A stretch of DNA of 64,000 nt from Pardosa pseudoannulata (GCA_032207245.1 CM063503.1:108513531-108577530), one strand, 5' to 3'; positions 1-14,316 are shown, numbered from the stretch's first letter. The notes: a model not told the origin generated them from the sequence alone. Numbers and translations are program-made.

Positions 1-1234
1 GAGGGTAAACAGAAAATTCTTAGTATTTTCCTGTTATCATAATGTATGAATTATTGTAAATGTATTTATAAACCAATCAATAAATATTTTTATGTTGCTA
101 ATACAGCATCATTCTCTTCTTAAAACGTATATTGATACTAAAGTAAATAAAAGGTTTGGACTACAAAAGAATAGACAACATTACATGAAATTCACATGTT
201 GGAAGCATTTCTTCTGAGTAAATACATTACATAAATAAAAATGTAAAATGTAATATTTTAAAAATCTCCAAATAAATTTAAAACATTACTTCTAAATAAA
301 AATTTATGAATATTTTTAAAGGAACTTAACTTTAGCAGTCGCATTTAAAAAAAAGAAAAAATGTGCATATATTAAAATACCTTGGTCATATTCTTATAAT
401 GTCCTAGCATATGCAGGACAGGTGCATTTATGTCAAGTTATGGCAAAGTTACTTTTAGCTGGTATAAAAATGAACATACAACGCTCGTCTGAAAGATGTA
501 ATTTACCTTTTTGTCAGGCTTATAAGTAAAAAAAAAAATTAAAGCAGCGTGTTTAAGTAGTACTTTTTATTACCTGGCCATAAACATCATCATTTTTTAT
601 TTTATCAAAATTTGGATGTCATAATTAGTACACAAGCTCGTCATTATTAAGAGAGCATAGTAAATTCTAATCTTAAAATGTTTTATGTAAAAGAAAATGT
701 TAACAGAGTTATTAAGTAAGTGAGAACTTCAAGCTTAAGGAAAATGAAAGAAATTTCTATGGAATAAGGAAAAAATTATTAATTTGTTATGTTCCTACAA
801 ATCATTAACGAAATATTAGAATTCCTTCAAAAAATATCTGAATTTTACTGATTTGTATTTTCTGTTATACTTTATAAATTAAGTAATATTAACAATTTAT
901 TTTGCAAGTCCGACGTTTATTCCTTTTCATACAGGGTTAGTTATAAATTAGGGAAATTTTAGCATGCAAATATTTAAAGACATTCGTATAAGAATGTTCA
1001 TTTTTAATACAGCACATATATATTTCAAGCTATTCAAAATATTTCCACATATTTTGCAGTACTTCAGTTTTCTAAATGGAAACTAAGTTTTCGTGATTTC
1101 TTTTTCATTACAATATAACTTCAAAATTTTGCAAATTTAAGTACAGCTATAATAAAAACTAGTGTTTAAAAATAGAATAAAAAGGCTTCAAATTATATTA
1201 TTAGTAGTAAAAGTTTGGTACACGTCATAAACAA

Positions 1235-1236
<2 letters not shown>

Positions 1237-1323
<87 letters not shown>
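1237..1323. repeat. (TA)n microsatellite, 87 bp
   Basis: Uninterrupted TA dinucleotide repeat. All six frames read through it as alternating Tyr-Ile, so open frames here are artefacts. Confidence 0.98.
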
Positions 1324-1327
<4 letters not shown>

Positions 1328-2440
1328 GAATTAAAAAACCAATTTTGAATAAAATACTTGAAAGTAAATATTTAAATAAAAACATGTCTTATACTCTGAT
1401 TATAACATTTTCTACAGAACAACCTGGTCTAATCTCACCTCATGTATAACAGCTGCTTTTTAATTATATGCTTTCAAAGATTAAGCTGTAATTCCAAATA
1501 AGTGCTATGAAATAAAGAAAAAATCAACCATTTGTAGGTATAAACTACTGATGTATAAACTACTGAATCTTTAGTAATTTAGTTACACTTCCATGTAATT
1601 TTACCATGGTATGTATCCTCAATACAAAAAATAATTACCGGATCCAATTCCTTAAAGCTTTATAAAATAAACCAAACCAAACTAAAACGGAAAATAATTA
1701 TTATGCAATATTCTGGTGTGATCACATAACATATTAGTCATTTTAATAGAACTTTTTCGTAATTAATAAATAAGTTACTAAAAATTTTCTAATGTATGTG
1801 CATTTCATTTCATGTTCACTATAATATGTGAAATATTCTAGTATTAAATATTTTAAATATTAGGATAATTAAATATTTTAGCATTTTATTGCATTTAATT
1901 ATTGAACATAATTCAGATTTATGAGGCTCATCAGTATTCCCTGAACATTTAATTATTCGAAAATTACACAAAAAAACAGATATTTCATTTCACTATGAAA
2001 CATAATCTATTATAATTTAATATAATCAATGCTAATTTCAAAAATAAAAGTTCAGAACCTTCAAATAAAATGAATTAATGTGATAAATTACTCAATAAAC
2101 ACAAACCACTTTACATCTATTATAATTAATTATTGTAAAATACACAAAGTAATAATACATATTAGAATTGCAATACTACTATTGAAAACTGCTTAAATAA
2201 AGGATATAATAGATATTCAAGAGACCAAGGTTTGATTAAAACAAATTATAATAAATTTTCAAAGTGCATTGTACAGAATGCAATAAGAAAATTTAATTTA
2301 TATATAAAAGCATATTTTTCAGTACTTTTTCCCCCTTATAAAATATAAAATGCAGGATTAGTTATTTTTTCCTATAGCAAAATTACTTGGTACAATCGAA
2401 ATGCACTGAAGGCTTTCCTAAAATTTCCTATGTGTGTGTT

Positions 2441-2665
<225 letters not shown>

Positions 2666-5600
2666 CTAATTCTTTGAGATATCTAATGAATACTGGAACG
2701 CATGAATAAAACTAGTCAATCCTATGTGACTAAGATATCAAGGAGCATATAAGAGTTGTATAAAATAAATTATATTTTAAATTTTATAAATTCATAACCT
2801 GTTCAAGCCGTAGTTAAAAATATTGCTTGCGCAATTTAGTATAAGAAAAGTGTCTATTATTTATTTTCTCTTCGTGTTTTTTCTTAATGCTTAGGATAAC
2901 TAAATTTTGTTCTAAATTCTAAAGGATTTCCCTATCAATAAAAATACTTTAATGCATGTAAAAAAGAAGGAAACGGAGCATTTTCAAAGAAGCTAATTCT
3001 TAGACTATTAATAATTTATATCACTAAAAATAATGTTTTTCTTTCCCCTTTTAACTTTACATGAATATATTTCTAATAACATATTACATCTTCCAGGAAA
3101 TCAACAGAAGACCACAGAATTCTTTTTAGAGTCTACGATCCGACTAATTAAGACAGTAATATGCTACTTTAAGTTTTACTTTGATTTATTTGTAAACAAT
3201 AAAAATACAGTCATAGCATTTTCTTCAAGGAAAAGCAAAAGAATTATTCTTTACAAAAATTGTCATTCTTTAAAACTGACATCTTTTTCTTCCTTTAATG
3301 TCTGAGATTTTCTATTTTCATCAATATTTTATACAAGTGTTTGCATAATTTAATACTTTAGTTTCTGAAAATTTCTGTGACAATAATATTGCTTTTAAAC
3401 TTGTTTAATATCTTCTGCTAACAAGAATAGATATCATTACTTCTTTTATATAATTTGAACCATAATAATTTTAAAAATCTCACTTTAAAAATTAATATTA
3501 CTATTGCTGAATATAACCCAAGTTCGGATGCATGAATGTATATATTATTTATTATTTATTACTATGTATTAATTATTTATTTATACATGAACTTATGCAT
3601 ATAAAACGCTCTAGTTTAATTATTTTGCCAGTCGTGGTCTTTATTGATAAATTAACAATGTAAGAATTTCTTAAACGAAATTTCTTTTTAGGCAGTACTA
3701 CAAAATAGTTATAACCTAAATTTAGTAAAAAATATTTTTATTCTGAATAATTGAGTTATTCGCAACAGTCGATTATCGATGATATGAAATTCAATATCTA
3801 AAGAAAAATAGATTTCCAAGATATAAATATATATCTTATTTTTGAAACGTACTTAAATGTTAACTATAAATATGGATTCTCGAGAGAAGCTAGAAATTCT
3901 ATATTAAATTCCAACACTCAGTCCTCCTCACAAGCAGAGCTCCCAAGTAATTTATTGAATTCCTTCTATTGTGTCCGTCTCACTACTTTTTCAATCAAAA
4001 GATTTGGAAACGAAAAATCCACAATCAAAGTCCTTGCACTATATACATATGGTGGTATCTTGTAATGACATCGTAACACCAATCAATATCCTTCCAGCTG
4101 AAATCCGAGAGAAAGATATTTTTCAATAACCTGTAACTTGCAGTCTTACGACATTTAATGCTCATTTTTTTCTTATCATTCTCAATTCCGAATGATGGGA
4201 AAATAAAAGCTCATTCTTCGCATAGTTGTATTTCGAAAATAGCGAGTTTATTCCTCTTGTGAAATACCATTTAAGAATCAGAAGAACTATATAAGATTTA
4301 TTTTTCAACATAATATCATTCGATTTCTTTTGGCAGGTCATAAGACGCAGGAATTTGAAAGGAAAAGTCGTGAAAAAATATTGGAAATTCACCAAATAAC
4401 TCACAATATTTTGCTAGTGTTTATATTTAGTTCGCGTTTTTTCTTGAGGTAATAACTGACATCGAAATATCTTTCTAACAAGAACAGAATGCAGGAATGG
4501 TCATTTTTTTATCATTCAACACATGAAATTCTTGAATACATTAAATTAGTTGCGAGGAATTTCTGCAATTCTTTCAGCCCAAAATTATCCCCGATAAATA
4601 AATAACAAATGTATTCGCTTTAAGCCCATTAAGAAAATATCACTTTTATTTCTGTCAAACACTAGTTTCTACACTGTAAATGAGAAACTCTAGTCTTAAA
4701 ATACATTAAATTTCAAGAAATTGATATATGCCCAAATAAAATTGGCAACTGTCTATTCTATATTTTTACACACAAAACACCTTTTTGTAGAAGCTTTAAA
4801 ATTAACTTTTGCGACTGAGTCAAATTTTCCAGGATTAAATTTAAAAACTCTGGATAAATTGGTATCAAATTTTTAATGCGACAGTGGACCTTTAGAGAAT
4901 TTTTTTCGTCTTTTAAGTGAATTTCCTTGAAGATTGACTATGTTATTAGTACTATTGATAAATAAATATTTTAAAAATTTGAAGGCAAAATATTAATTAG
5001 TTTTGGAGTTATTAATTATTAATTGTTTCATAATTAGCTTAGTTGAAAATGTTCCAGGCGCATCAATTTTACATAAAATATGATAAAAAAGTTTTTAAGT
5101 ACACCTTATAGACTTTACAAAAAGATGTAGTTGTTTTCATAAACATACATAGAAAATATAAAGAGAAAAAAATAATTATGATGATGATACCCATATCTTG
5201 CAGAATAAACAGCTATAGCGGTTAATTAAAAATGCGTAACTAACATATTATATGCTTCAAAACATATCCGTTTCAACTAGACTTTATTTTATAAACTCTA
5301 ATGTAAATAATACTGAAATTTTAGAGTCAGTGATCTATTTTCAATGCTCCTGGACTACTTTAATCATTTGTAATACATGAAAATTTTATTTTGAGTAAAC
5401 AGCATTTGAAGTTATTATTACTATACCCATAAGTAATGATAAGCTTATTATACCCATAAGTAATGATAAAATGATGGGAATGACAAAATTTTTTGATCCG
5501 TATTCCTAATGATATATTCTTTCACTGTTCACTAAAATCGAAAATTAGAATTTTCGGTCTGTTTTAGCCAATTTGAAAGTCTACCATCGCCTTAACATTT

Positions 5601-5792
5601 GATTATTTTAACATCATATTTTTCAATATAATCCCCTTACAGAACCTACCCCGATTAATGTATATTTCAAAACATCGTTCAAAATCATTTGTAGAAAGCA
5701 TATTCATAACCTCCACTTTATTTTATAGCTCAAATTCTTTGAAGGCCTATAACTTTAACACTTTTTACCAAAATAATAGCACTTTTCTTAAA

Positions 5793-7462
5793 CTGAGTTT
5801 GATATGAGTGAGATACAATATTTATCTAGCGTAAATATTGTTTCGAAAATAAACAAGGAGATAAAGCATTATTTAGAAGTAATCGGAAAGTTGGTAGTTG
5901 CTCTGTGAAAATGATTTTCCAATATAAACTAACAGTAACACCTCACAGAGTTTAGTAATCACTAGTTTAAACCCTCACTCTTATGGTGAACGTGGACCAT
6001 ATAATGACATTTTTAAGTGATTTTCCTTAAATGATATTATGCTATTAAACATATCAATGCAAAATACTTTAAAATTTATAAATAAAGCATTTTTCTTTTA
6101 TTTAGTATATATTTTATTACAAAATATTTTCTAAATAACAGCAACTGAAAATTATTTGTTCTTATACTGAAAATTATGAATAAATTTTGAATTATGAATG
6201 ATTAAATTTTTGTCACTCTGAGCTTGATATGAGTAAGATACAATATTTATCTAACGTAAATATTGCTTCGAAAATAAACAAGGATATAAAACATTATTTA
6301 GAAGTAATTGGAAAGTTGGTAGTTGCTCTGTGAAAATGATTTTCCGGTATAAACTAACAGTAACACCTCACAGAATTTAGTAATCACTAGTTTAAACACT
6401 CTTATGGTGAACGTGGACAATATAAGGACATTTTTAAGTGATTTTAATTAAATGATATTATGCCATTAAAGTTATATCAATGCAGAATACTTTAAAATTA
6501 AGAAATAAAGCATTTTTATTTTATTTAGTATATATTTGTTACAAATTATTTTCTAAATAACAGCAACTGAAAATTATTTGTTCTTATACGGAAAATTATG
6601 AATAAATTTTGAATTATGAATGATTAAATTTTTGTCCCTCTGAGTTTGATATGAGTGAGATACAATATTTATCTAGCGTAAATATTGTTTCGAAAATAAA
6701 CAAGGATATAAAGCATTATTTAGAAGTAATCGTAAAGTTGGTAGTTGCTCTGTGAAAATGATTTTCCGATATAAACTAACAGTAACACGTCACAGAGTTT
6801 AGTAATCACTAGTTTAAACCCTCACTCTTATGGTGAACGTGGACCATATAATGGCATTTTTAAGTGATTTTCCTTAAATGATATTATGCTATTAAACTTA
6901 TATCAATGCAAAATACTTTAAAATTTATGAATAAAGCATTTTTCTTTTATTTAGTATATATTATGTTACAAAATATGTTCTAAATAACAGCAACTGAAAA
7001 TTATTTGTTCTTATACGGAAAATTATGAATAAATTTTGAATTATGACTGATTAAATTTGGTCCCTCTGAGTTTGATATGAGTAAGATACAATATTTATCT
7101 AGCATAAATATTGTTTCGAAAATAAACAAGAATATAAAGCATTATTTAGAAGTAATCGTAAAGTTGGTAGTTGCTCTGTGAAAATGATTTTCCGATATAA
7201 ACTAACAGTAACACCTCACAGAGTTTAGTAATCACTAGTTTAAACCATCATTCTTATGGTGAATGTGGAACATATAATGACATTTTTAAGAAATTTTCAT
7301 TTAATGATATTATGCCATAAAACTTTTATCATTTTAAAATACTTTAAAATTTAGAAATAAAGCATTTTTCTTTTATTTAGTATATATTTTATTACAAAAT
7401 ATTTTCTAAATAACATGAGCTGAAAAGGATTTCTTCTTATACTGAAAATTATTTGTTCTCAT
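5793..7462. repeat. Tandem array, four copies of a ~424 bp unit
   Basis: The phrase GTTTGATATGAGTGAGATAC (GCTTGATATGAGTAAGATAC in copy 2) recurs with copy starts at about 5795, 6220, 6642 and 7068, giving periods of 425, 422 and 426 bp. Each unit carries the same ordered blocks: a TTTAGAAGTAAT block, a GGTAGTTGCTCTGTGAAAAT block, a CACAGAGTTTAGTAATCACT block, a CTTATGGTGAACGTGG block, then an AT-rich tail with a TTTTATTTAGTATATATT block. Copies 1-3 are nearly identical; copy 4 diverges in its second half and decays after about 7440. No open frame is conserved between copies, so this is a noncoding satellite-like array. The block AGTAATCACTAGTTTAAAC is in all four copies. Confidence 0.95.
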
Positions 7463-7774
7463 TCCATTTACAAATAGTGTAACTTTCATTTATAACATGA
7501 GAAGAAGATCTCAGAGTGACGCCCCAAAAAATTTTAAAGCATTAGTAATAATAACTTTCTTTTATGTTGGGATAATATGTATTGTATTTATTGGTTAGAT
7601 TTTAATAGATATCATTTATTATTTATTAAAGTGTATTAACATGGTTATTGAAAAACTTATTTTATTTCCAATTCTACTATATAATTCATAATTCCTCAAG
7701 AAAAATATTGAATGTTTGGCTACATATCTCCTACACCAAATGTTAGATCTTAGTTCAACAAGCATTTACTTTTC

Positions 7775-7993
7775 TTAACCCTTAATTTGACAAGATATTT
7801 TTTCAAATGTTTTTTAATTTCTGTTATTTTCCCATGTCTGTATAGACATTGGGATCTCTGTAAAAGAAACAAAAAAAGTATAACATTTTCCATTTTTGAG
7901 ATAATTAATGTCCGCTGTGGCGAATACTGACAATTATGTTATATAGTAGTTATGTCCGGTGTAGTGGCCAGACTTTGCCAAATTAAGGGTTAA
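7775..7993. mobile_element. piggyBac-like MITE, 211 bp, with TTAA target duplications
   Basis: TTAA at 7775-7778 and at 7990-7993 bracket a 211 bp element. Its left end reads CCCTTAATTTGACAA; the right end is the reverse complement with one mismatch (CCCTTAATTTGGCAA). TTAA duplication plus CCC-starting terminal inverted repeats is the established signature of piggyBac-superfamily elements. There is no coding capacity, so it is non-autonomous. The interior holds GTCCGCTGTGG and GTCCGGTGTAG, a subterminal direct repeat that may be a transposase-binding motif. Confidence 0.8.
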
Positions 7994-8778
7994 TAATAAT
8001 GAATCTAAAGGTAATAGTCATAGAATTGTGCATTAAAATAGTTACTTGCACGTTTTGCACCCGAATTTTTTATTTTATTCTAATCAAGGGTAAGTAACAA
8101 TTTCCGAATATCAGATTAAATTTTCCCTACAGGGATTGTTAAGGTTGTATCATACGTCAACCTCTATGCGTTATAAATTGAAATTACGTTTCCTTTTCCC
8201 TATAAAGAAGGCAGAGTTTTCTTGTGTAATAGCTAAAATTTTTCAACAAATTTAGTTTGGTTTAAGTTGACGTCGTATAAGGCCTTTGATCGATTGAATT
8301 TTTCCTACATCACACGAGAAGCCGCACATTCTTTATATTGAAATGGAATCTTAATTCGAATCCATTACATTTTGAGCTAAGAGTGCAGATTGACGGTTGA
8401 TATTTATACTCAGTTGTTGGTGGACGCTTCCTCATTTAGGATAAAAATAATTTCTTTTAAGACTTCAATTTAGAATATCTTACTGAGATAGTCCTGCTTA
8501 TTCTATGCAGTAGTTGAAAAAACATCAGGATAACTTATTCATATAACTACTATAATAAGAAGTCGATAATTGAAAACATATGTGAATGCATTTATATTGA
8601 ATATATTATAAAATCTAGCAAAAAACATCACCTCTGAGAGCTTAAAAATAACTGTTTTGTCTACTCATATTAACGTAAATTTTAGGTTTTGACAAATTTA
8701 CAGTCTTCTAACTATTTGTTCTATTAGGATGTAACTATTAGGATTCTAACTATTAGGATGTAATAAATGTCGATATTA
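7994..8778. other. No recognisable feature
   Basis: Mixed AT-rich sequence between two TTAA elements. I find no coding segment, tRNA-like box or inverted repeat of note. Confidence 0.4.
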
Positions 8779-9119
8779 TTAACACATTGTATGCTTGACA
8801 TTTACTAGTACGTTTTTTAACGATTGATACTTGGGCGCGGGTCACATATTAGTACGGGTTAGTGTAACAACGTGGTTTGTTTGTGGGTATAAAAATACCG
8901 GTATATACAGGAAAACGAAGCCAAATGTTCTTGTCTACTACATAGATTCCGGAAAAATTTAGACAAATAAAATCTAGATTTTACATCAGTCGATTAGACT
9001 GATATAAAATTAAATAATTTTCGATCTATTGAGATTTAACTGTATAACTAAATTTACTCTCAAAACGCCTGCTCCCGGTACAATTCCACTGCGAAATGTA
9101 CCGGCACACAATGTATTAA
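8779..9119. mobile_element. TTAA-flanked MITE, 333 bp, probable piggyBac type
   Basis: TTAA at 8779-8782 and 9116-9119 flank an element whose ends are imperfect inverted repeats: left CACATTGTATGC, right (reverse complement) TACATTGTGTGC, 10 of 12 matching. Subterminal GTAC-containing motifs occur on both sides (CTAGTACG near the left end, GGTACATTTC near the right). There is no coding capacity. TTAA plus short inverted ends fits the piggyBac superfamily; the ends differ from those of the 7775 element, so it is a separate family. Confidence 0.65.
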
Positions 9120-9541
9120 GTTTAAAACATGTGTCAGAACATTTTATCACACTTTATTAGTGGGACAATCTGGCCTGATTGTTTGGAAATAGTTCATAAT
9201 TATATTCAATGACCAATATTAAAGCGTTTTATACATACAAAACTTACAAAAAATCACAGTCACACAAAATGTTTGCTTACTATATTAGCAGTCAATATTC
9301 GAATCGGAATGTATTTTGACGTACAGTGCGTGGGTCAAATAAATACATGTCACTAGACGTAAAATCTATCAAATGAAAAACCTTAGGGCATACGTCATCC
9401 AGGGGGATACGATTTGTGTACCATAAAAACGTTATGTGAATAAATGTTTCATTTGAATATGATATAAAATGAAAATAAAAGGAAACAATATTTTGAAAAG
9501 AGGTCTGAGTCCAAACATAAAATATGGTTTTTCACTTATAG

Positions 9542-9713
9542 GATGAGATTAAACATAAAAGAAGTGAGGGAAAACTTTAGACCAATTCTGATTGATGAGT
9601 GGGTGAAAGATAGTGAAATAGAGTGGTTTGTATCGAAATTCAAGGAATTGTTTCAGAAAAGAAATCACTATCTTAGAATTTGCCTAAAGAAGATTCCAGT
9701 TTTATTTCGTTAA
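9542..9713 (+). CDS. Candidate 3'-terminal coding exon, product unknown
   Basis: From an ATG at 9543 to TAA at 9711-9713 there are 56 codons. The translation is unlike the low-complexity frames around it: charged and balanced, with segments such as ENFRPILIDEWVKDSEIEWF and NHYLRICLKKIPVLFR. The block begins just after a plausible 3' splice site (pyrimidine-rich TTTTTCACTTATAG, with AG at 9540-9541), which would leave one base of a split codon before the ATG codon. AATAAA signals follow at 9771-9776 and near 9797. This fits the last exon of a + strand gene, with earlier exons upstream or outside the window. I do not recognise the family; a transposon-derived fragment is an alternative. Confidence 0.35.
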
Positions 9714-9799
9714 GGAATGTATATTTCACAGAAAGACAATTTTATTTAATTAGACTTGTTATTAATTGAAAATAAAACTAAAAAAAATTTTAAATAAAA

Positions 9800-10748
9800 A
9801 TCCAAATCTTCTAATGAATTATTTTTAAAAATATATACTAGGTTAAGAATTTTTGAAATGTTTAACAAAGAAAGTTAGATTTACATATCTGTTCAAACAG
9901 TATTAACATAAATATGTCAGTTTACATAAATATGTCTAAACGGATCGGCATTATTATTCATAATTTAAAAATCTACCTTCTTAAATATATCTCCTTGTAA
10001 ACTACGTATCAACAAAGTTAAAACTGTTGTTATTATTTGCTTAGATACGTGTAACTACATTTAATATCTTTATTCAGAACCCATGAATTAATCAATAAAA
10101 TTCAGCTAAAGTTATAGAAGCAGAGAACAATTTTTTTTTTCTAACTCCATTCGTTGTTCTAAGCTTATCCTAGAAGCAAAATTTATGCAACACTGATTCA
10201 ATGAACGTGCAAAGTGGTGCGCGCAGCTGTATAATTAACAAAGAATTCTGCATCTGTTACAATAACTTAATTACTGAAACATGCGCAATCATGAAATTTA
10301 TTTAAACACAAGTTTTATACCCGCTAGTACTTGACTTCCTTAAAAATTACCCAACTCTTAATAAAAAGGACCGATGGGATTTGAGATCGAGTTCTGATTG
10401 GTGGGAGGAAGTTCTTTTTGGAATGACTTCTGTTTAATACGCAGAACACTGCTCTACTATTAACTCTTCTCGAGGTGAATTACCTCATTTCTTTAGAGCA
10501 TTTGTGGCTAGGAATTTTATATGAATTAACTTCATAAACTACGTAGTTCCATGTTAGTCCTATAAGCTGAATGGGGTGATTCTCCCGAAATTTAAATAAT
10601 GTGCTACAAACTTGGGTTTAAATGATTAACGCGGGAAAATGAATATTCAATGAGATTATTTGTCTTTAGATAATATATATGCGTACGTGTGTGAGACGCC
10701 GATAGCGAAAAGATCAGATAGTATATTTTGAGCGTCTATTTGTGTGTG
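9800..10748. other. AT-rich stretch, no supported gene
   Basis: I see no coding segment. 10350-10640 is slightly more complex, with an ATTGG (inverted CCAAT) box in CTGATTGGTGGGAGG at about 10396, but no TATA, initiator or downstream coding frame supports a promoter. Confidence 0.35.
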
Positions 10749-11289
<541 letters not shown>

Positions 11290-11329
11290 TTGTATGTATG
11301 CTTATATAAACAAATCAGCCATTGTATTT

Positions 11330-11331
<2 letters not shown>

Positions 11332-11389
<58 letters not shown>
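11332..11389. repeat. (TA)n microsatellite, 58 bp
   Basis: Pure TA run separated from the 540 bp tract by about 45 bp of unique sequence. It ends exactly where the TGTAACG end of the putative LTR begins. Confidence 0.95.
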
Positions 11390-11392
<3 letters not shown>

Positions 11393-12517
11393 AACGATCC
11401 GTTACATGACCCTAGCGAAAGAAGAGCGGAAGGTGACCTTTCGAAGCGGACAATTACGGTTAGGAGCAGGTAGAAGCGTTCTGTCCTAACAATAGCCATT
11501 TGTGTACTAGGTCCTGTCAACAAACACACGACTTAAGCTTAAATGGACGTAATTGAAATCTGTCGGTAAGCTGCAACCAGCGCGTCTGCTGCTTTTTCAT
11601 GTCTCCTACTATCAAAGGACTCGAGTAATAATTATAAATCGAGCGATGCTTTAGTGTACATCTGGGCCCCGTTACCGGTGCTGCAAAGGAATTTAAGTTG
11701 TTTTGGTGGTTGGCTTAAATACGACCTTTTGGCCATATCTGGAAATGGATCAGCTGATAAAGACGGAAGATGACCGCAAGATTCCTTCACCCTGGGTCTG
11801 GAAGGTTCCGGAAGAATCACCTGAAGGGGACAGTGATCTCTATAAAAGAAGGTTAGCTGAGCCAAGAAGAGGGCATTTTTAGAGTTGATTTTGTCGACTT
11901 TCAATTTTGGGATCTCATTCCCATTATCTTAATATTTTTTTCTACTTCGGGCATAGAAGTAGGTCGCTGAGATTGACCCAATTGATGGCTGGCTGATACA
12001 AATTAATATCGAGACATGCCGATAACTCAACTAAACTCCCCAACCTATGGGAGCTCTATAAATTGAGTGATGTCATGCTAATAGGATGTGATTTTGAGAG
12101 ATTTAAAAATGAGAGTGAACCAGTTCGAGCGACATGTCCATCTCTCTAGAGAGAGGAAATTTTTGATGTGAGTCACCAGGCGGCATTGTTTTTATGGACT
12201 TCGGCTGTGAGCCAAGTCCTGATTATTAGACAAACAGAGTCTAGCATGAAAAGGTTTCTCTTCCTTTGCGGCCAAGTTGTCAGAAAAGAATTAGTGATCG
12301 ATTTGCTTCATCTCGACGGTAATCACTAAAAGAAAAATGGGTTTCTAAATCTGATAACTAGAGTAGAGGAGATCAGTCTAAGGATCATTGTATATATCTA
12401 TGTTATACACCCATTTATCCAAGATACCTTGAATAAAGAAAATTTAATTGTACTGGCTTTCTTTTGTGGTCTACTCAAGCACCAGTTCACTTTAGTCTGG
12501 GTGCTAAATACTTCACA
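11390..12517 (+). mobile_element. Probable solo LTR (~1.13 kb)
   Basis: This block is clearly more GC-rich than its flanks. It begins TGTAACGATCCGTTACATGA next to a (TA)n tract and can be read to end at CTTCACA (12511-12517), giving TG...CA termini. Inside, TATAAAAG lies at 11841-11848 and AATAAA at 12432-12437, the order expected for an LTR transcribed on the + strand. No gag/pol frame is adjacent, so a solo LTR is likeliest. The 3' boundary is uncertain: I see no clean target duplication, and sequence to about 12710 has similar composition. Gypsy/BEL-type is a guess. Confidence 0.5.
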
Positions 12518-14284
12518 GTATGTATGTAATGGCCTTTTTGGCCGTTTATCTTAGATTGCAGTCATTACGCACTATTAAGCAAGGAAACAGAAGTTTTTAT
12601 AACAAAATTTTTGATAGGTTTTATTCTCAAGACAATCTTAAAGGATCTGCTTGGAGAGAGGGCTTACAATGGAAAATAAACTAGAGGATCAGAGGTGTTA
12701 GCCTATTAGTGTTTTAGTCACGGTATAGCAATATCATACATGTGACGTTAGTTATATAAATTGTTATATAATTAATATCACTTATATAAGATTTAGCTTG
12801 CTGACTTGGTGCTCGCCAGCGTCTTGTCGCACCAAATAACAGCGAAGATTCTTGGGTATAGAAACGTCCTAAATTTATTACAAAATATAAATGGAGCATA
12901 AAATTAATTATGTTAAATATTATATGTATATATATATATATATATTTGTGTGTGCGTATTAATTTAAAGAGAATGAAATCATGGGCCATATGTACGCTCC
13001 TTCCAATACTTCTGGATTATCAATATAGTACATCAGATATACTCACTTTAAAAGTTTTCACTAACCAAAATAATTGGATTAACTGTAATTAGTCTAAATG
13101 GAATCGACGCACTTTTTCAAATATGAAGATTTATTATCAAATTTTATTTCATTTATTTTCGTATACAGAGATTCTATTATTCTAGAACTCAAGATATATA
13201 GGATACTTTATGGCATATATTTTAATATTTTTTTAATTCAACAAAAATAAATGTAAGTATATGGTTCTCTAGATATATATTTCATACATTATGAAATTAA
13301 ATTTAATATTTATCTGAAATTCAAAATAAACGAAACATTAGAAACAAAATAATTCATAACTGTTTATAGAAACAGAAACTGTAAATGTAAATAGAAGAAT
13401 ATACCAAATTAAAATTTTTTAATTAATTCCTAATTAAGGAGAATATCCTATCAAAATTGTAGCTATATGAAATGTGTGCAAAATTATTTTTAATATTACA
13501 TAGGTTTTTACTCTGAATCGATCAATTTTCTACATCTATATCTCTCCTTGTCAAATCTTTTACATTTTCTGATGTTAATTTTTAAAGCAGCATTCTAATA
13601 AATCAATTCAGCTTCATTTTCAAGCGTGTCTAGGAAGCAGATGTTTAGGATAGGGAAATATTTGAATGTTTCAAAACACTACTATAGAACTCTTGCATTT
13701 AAAGGAAGAAAATGTTTTAGTATTCTGTGTCAAGCAGATATTGTTATTTGCAAACAAACTGACAGAAGTGAATTAATACGATAATAAATTATGTGACAAA
13801 GGCACACACAATAACAACTTTAAACGCATCATAGGTTGTTGTATTCAGGAAATAAACACACTCTCAGAAACTTAGCTCACTATAGTTTTTTTAAGTATGA
13901 AGATTTATTAATATTTATTCTAAGTATAAATAAAGTAAAAGTTTGGAATAGATATATTTTTATTTTTTAAAGAGAGATTAAATTATTATGCGTAAAATAG
14001 TTATGAAATATCATCAATTTCATGAACTGCGTTTCTCAGTTTTCGTATAAAAATTCGCGTATTTCTGATATGTATGATTTCTGATTGACAAGTATATGTT
14101 GTCTTTCCCAGTACACACTTAAAAAATATTTTACGTGTTGAGCAACTGACACTCCTTCATAATACCAACGAAAAATCTTCTAAAATAACCTAAATTGTCT
14201 GTTTTACAGACCAGTAACGATTAGGGAAATGACAAGCGACAATGTGTGTGTGTGTGTTATATGTATGTATGTATATTAAATATA
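12518..14284. other. Noncoding stretch
   Basis: 12518-12710 is unassigned, with a small GGCC-TTTTT-GGCC palindrome. At 12809-12838 a hairpin pairs TTGGTGC with GCACCAA around a GC-rich loop, set in otherwise AT-rich DNA; the minus strand here has the look of an LTR-element leader, but I cannot confirm it. A short TA run sits at about 12924-12945. From 12946 to 14240 I see plain AT-rich sequence; a short (TG)n run at 14241-14255 leads into the TA repeats. Confidence 0.4.
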
Positions 14285-14316
14285 TATGTATGTATATATA
14301 TATATATATATATACG

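Noticed and set aside
5793..7462. Regularly spaced repeats considered as a CRISPR array
   Set aside because: The units are ~424 bp and tandem without unique spacers, in a eukaryotic context.
11632..11904. Minus-strand open frame of 90 codons inside the putative LTR
   Set aside because: The LTR transcription signals (TATAAAAG, AATAAA) are on the plus strand, and the translation shows no known domain.
12809..12838. GC-rich hairpin considered as an RNA gene or an LTR-element leader
   Set aside because: The stem is only 7 bp and the neighbouring sequence gives no LTR end or RNA family feature; noted only within the stretch description.
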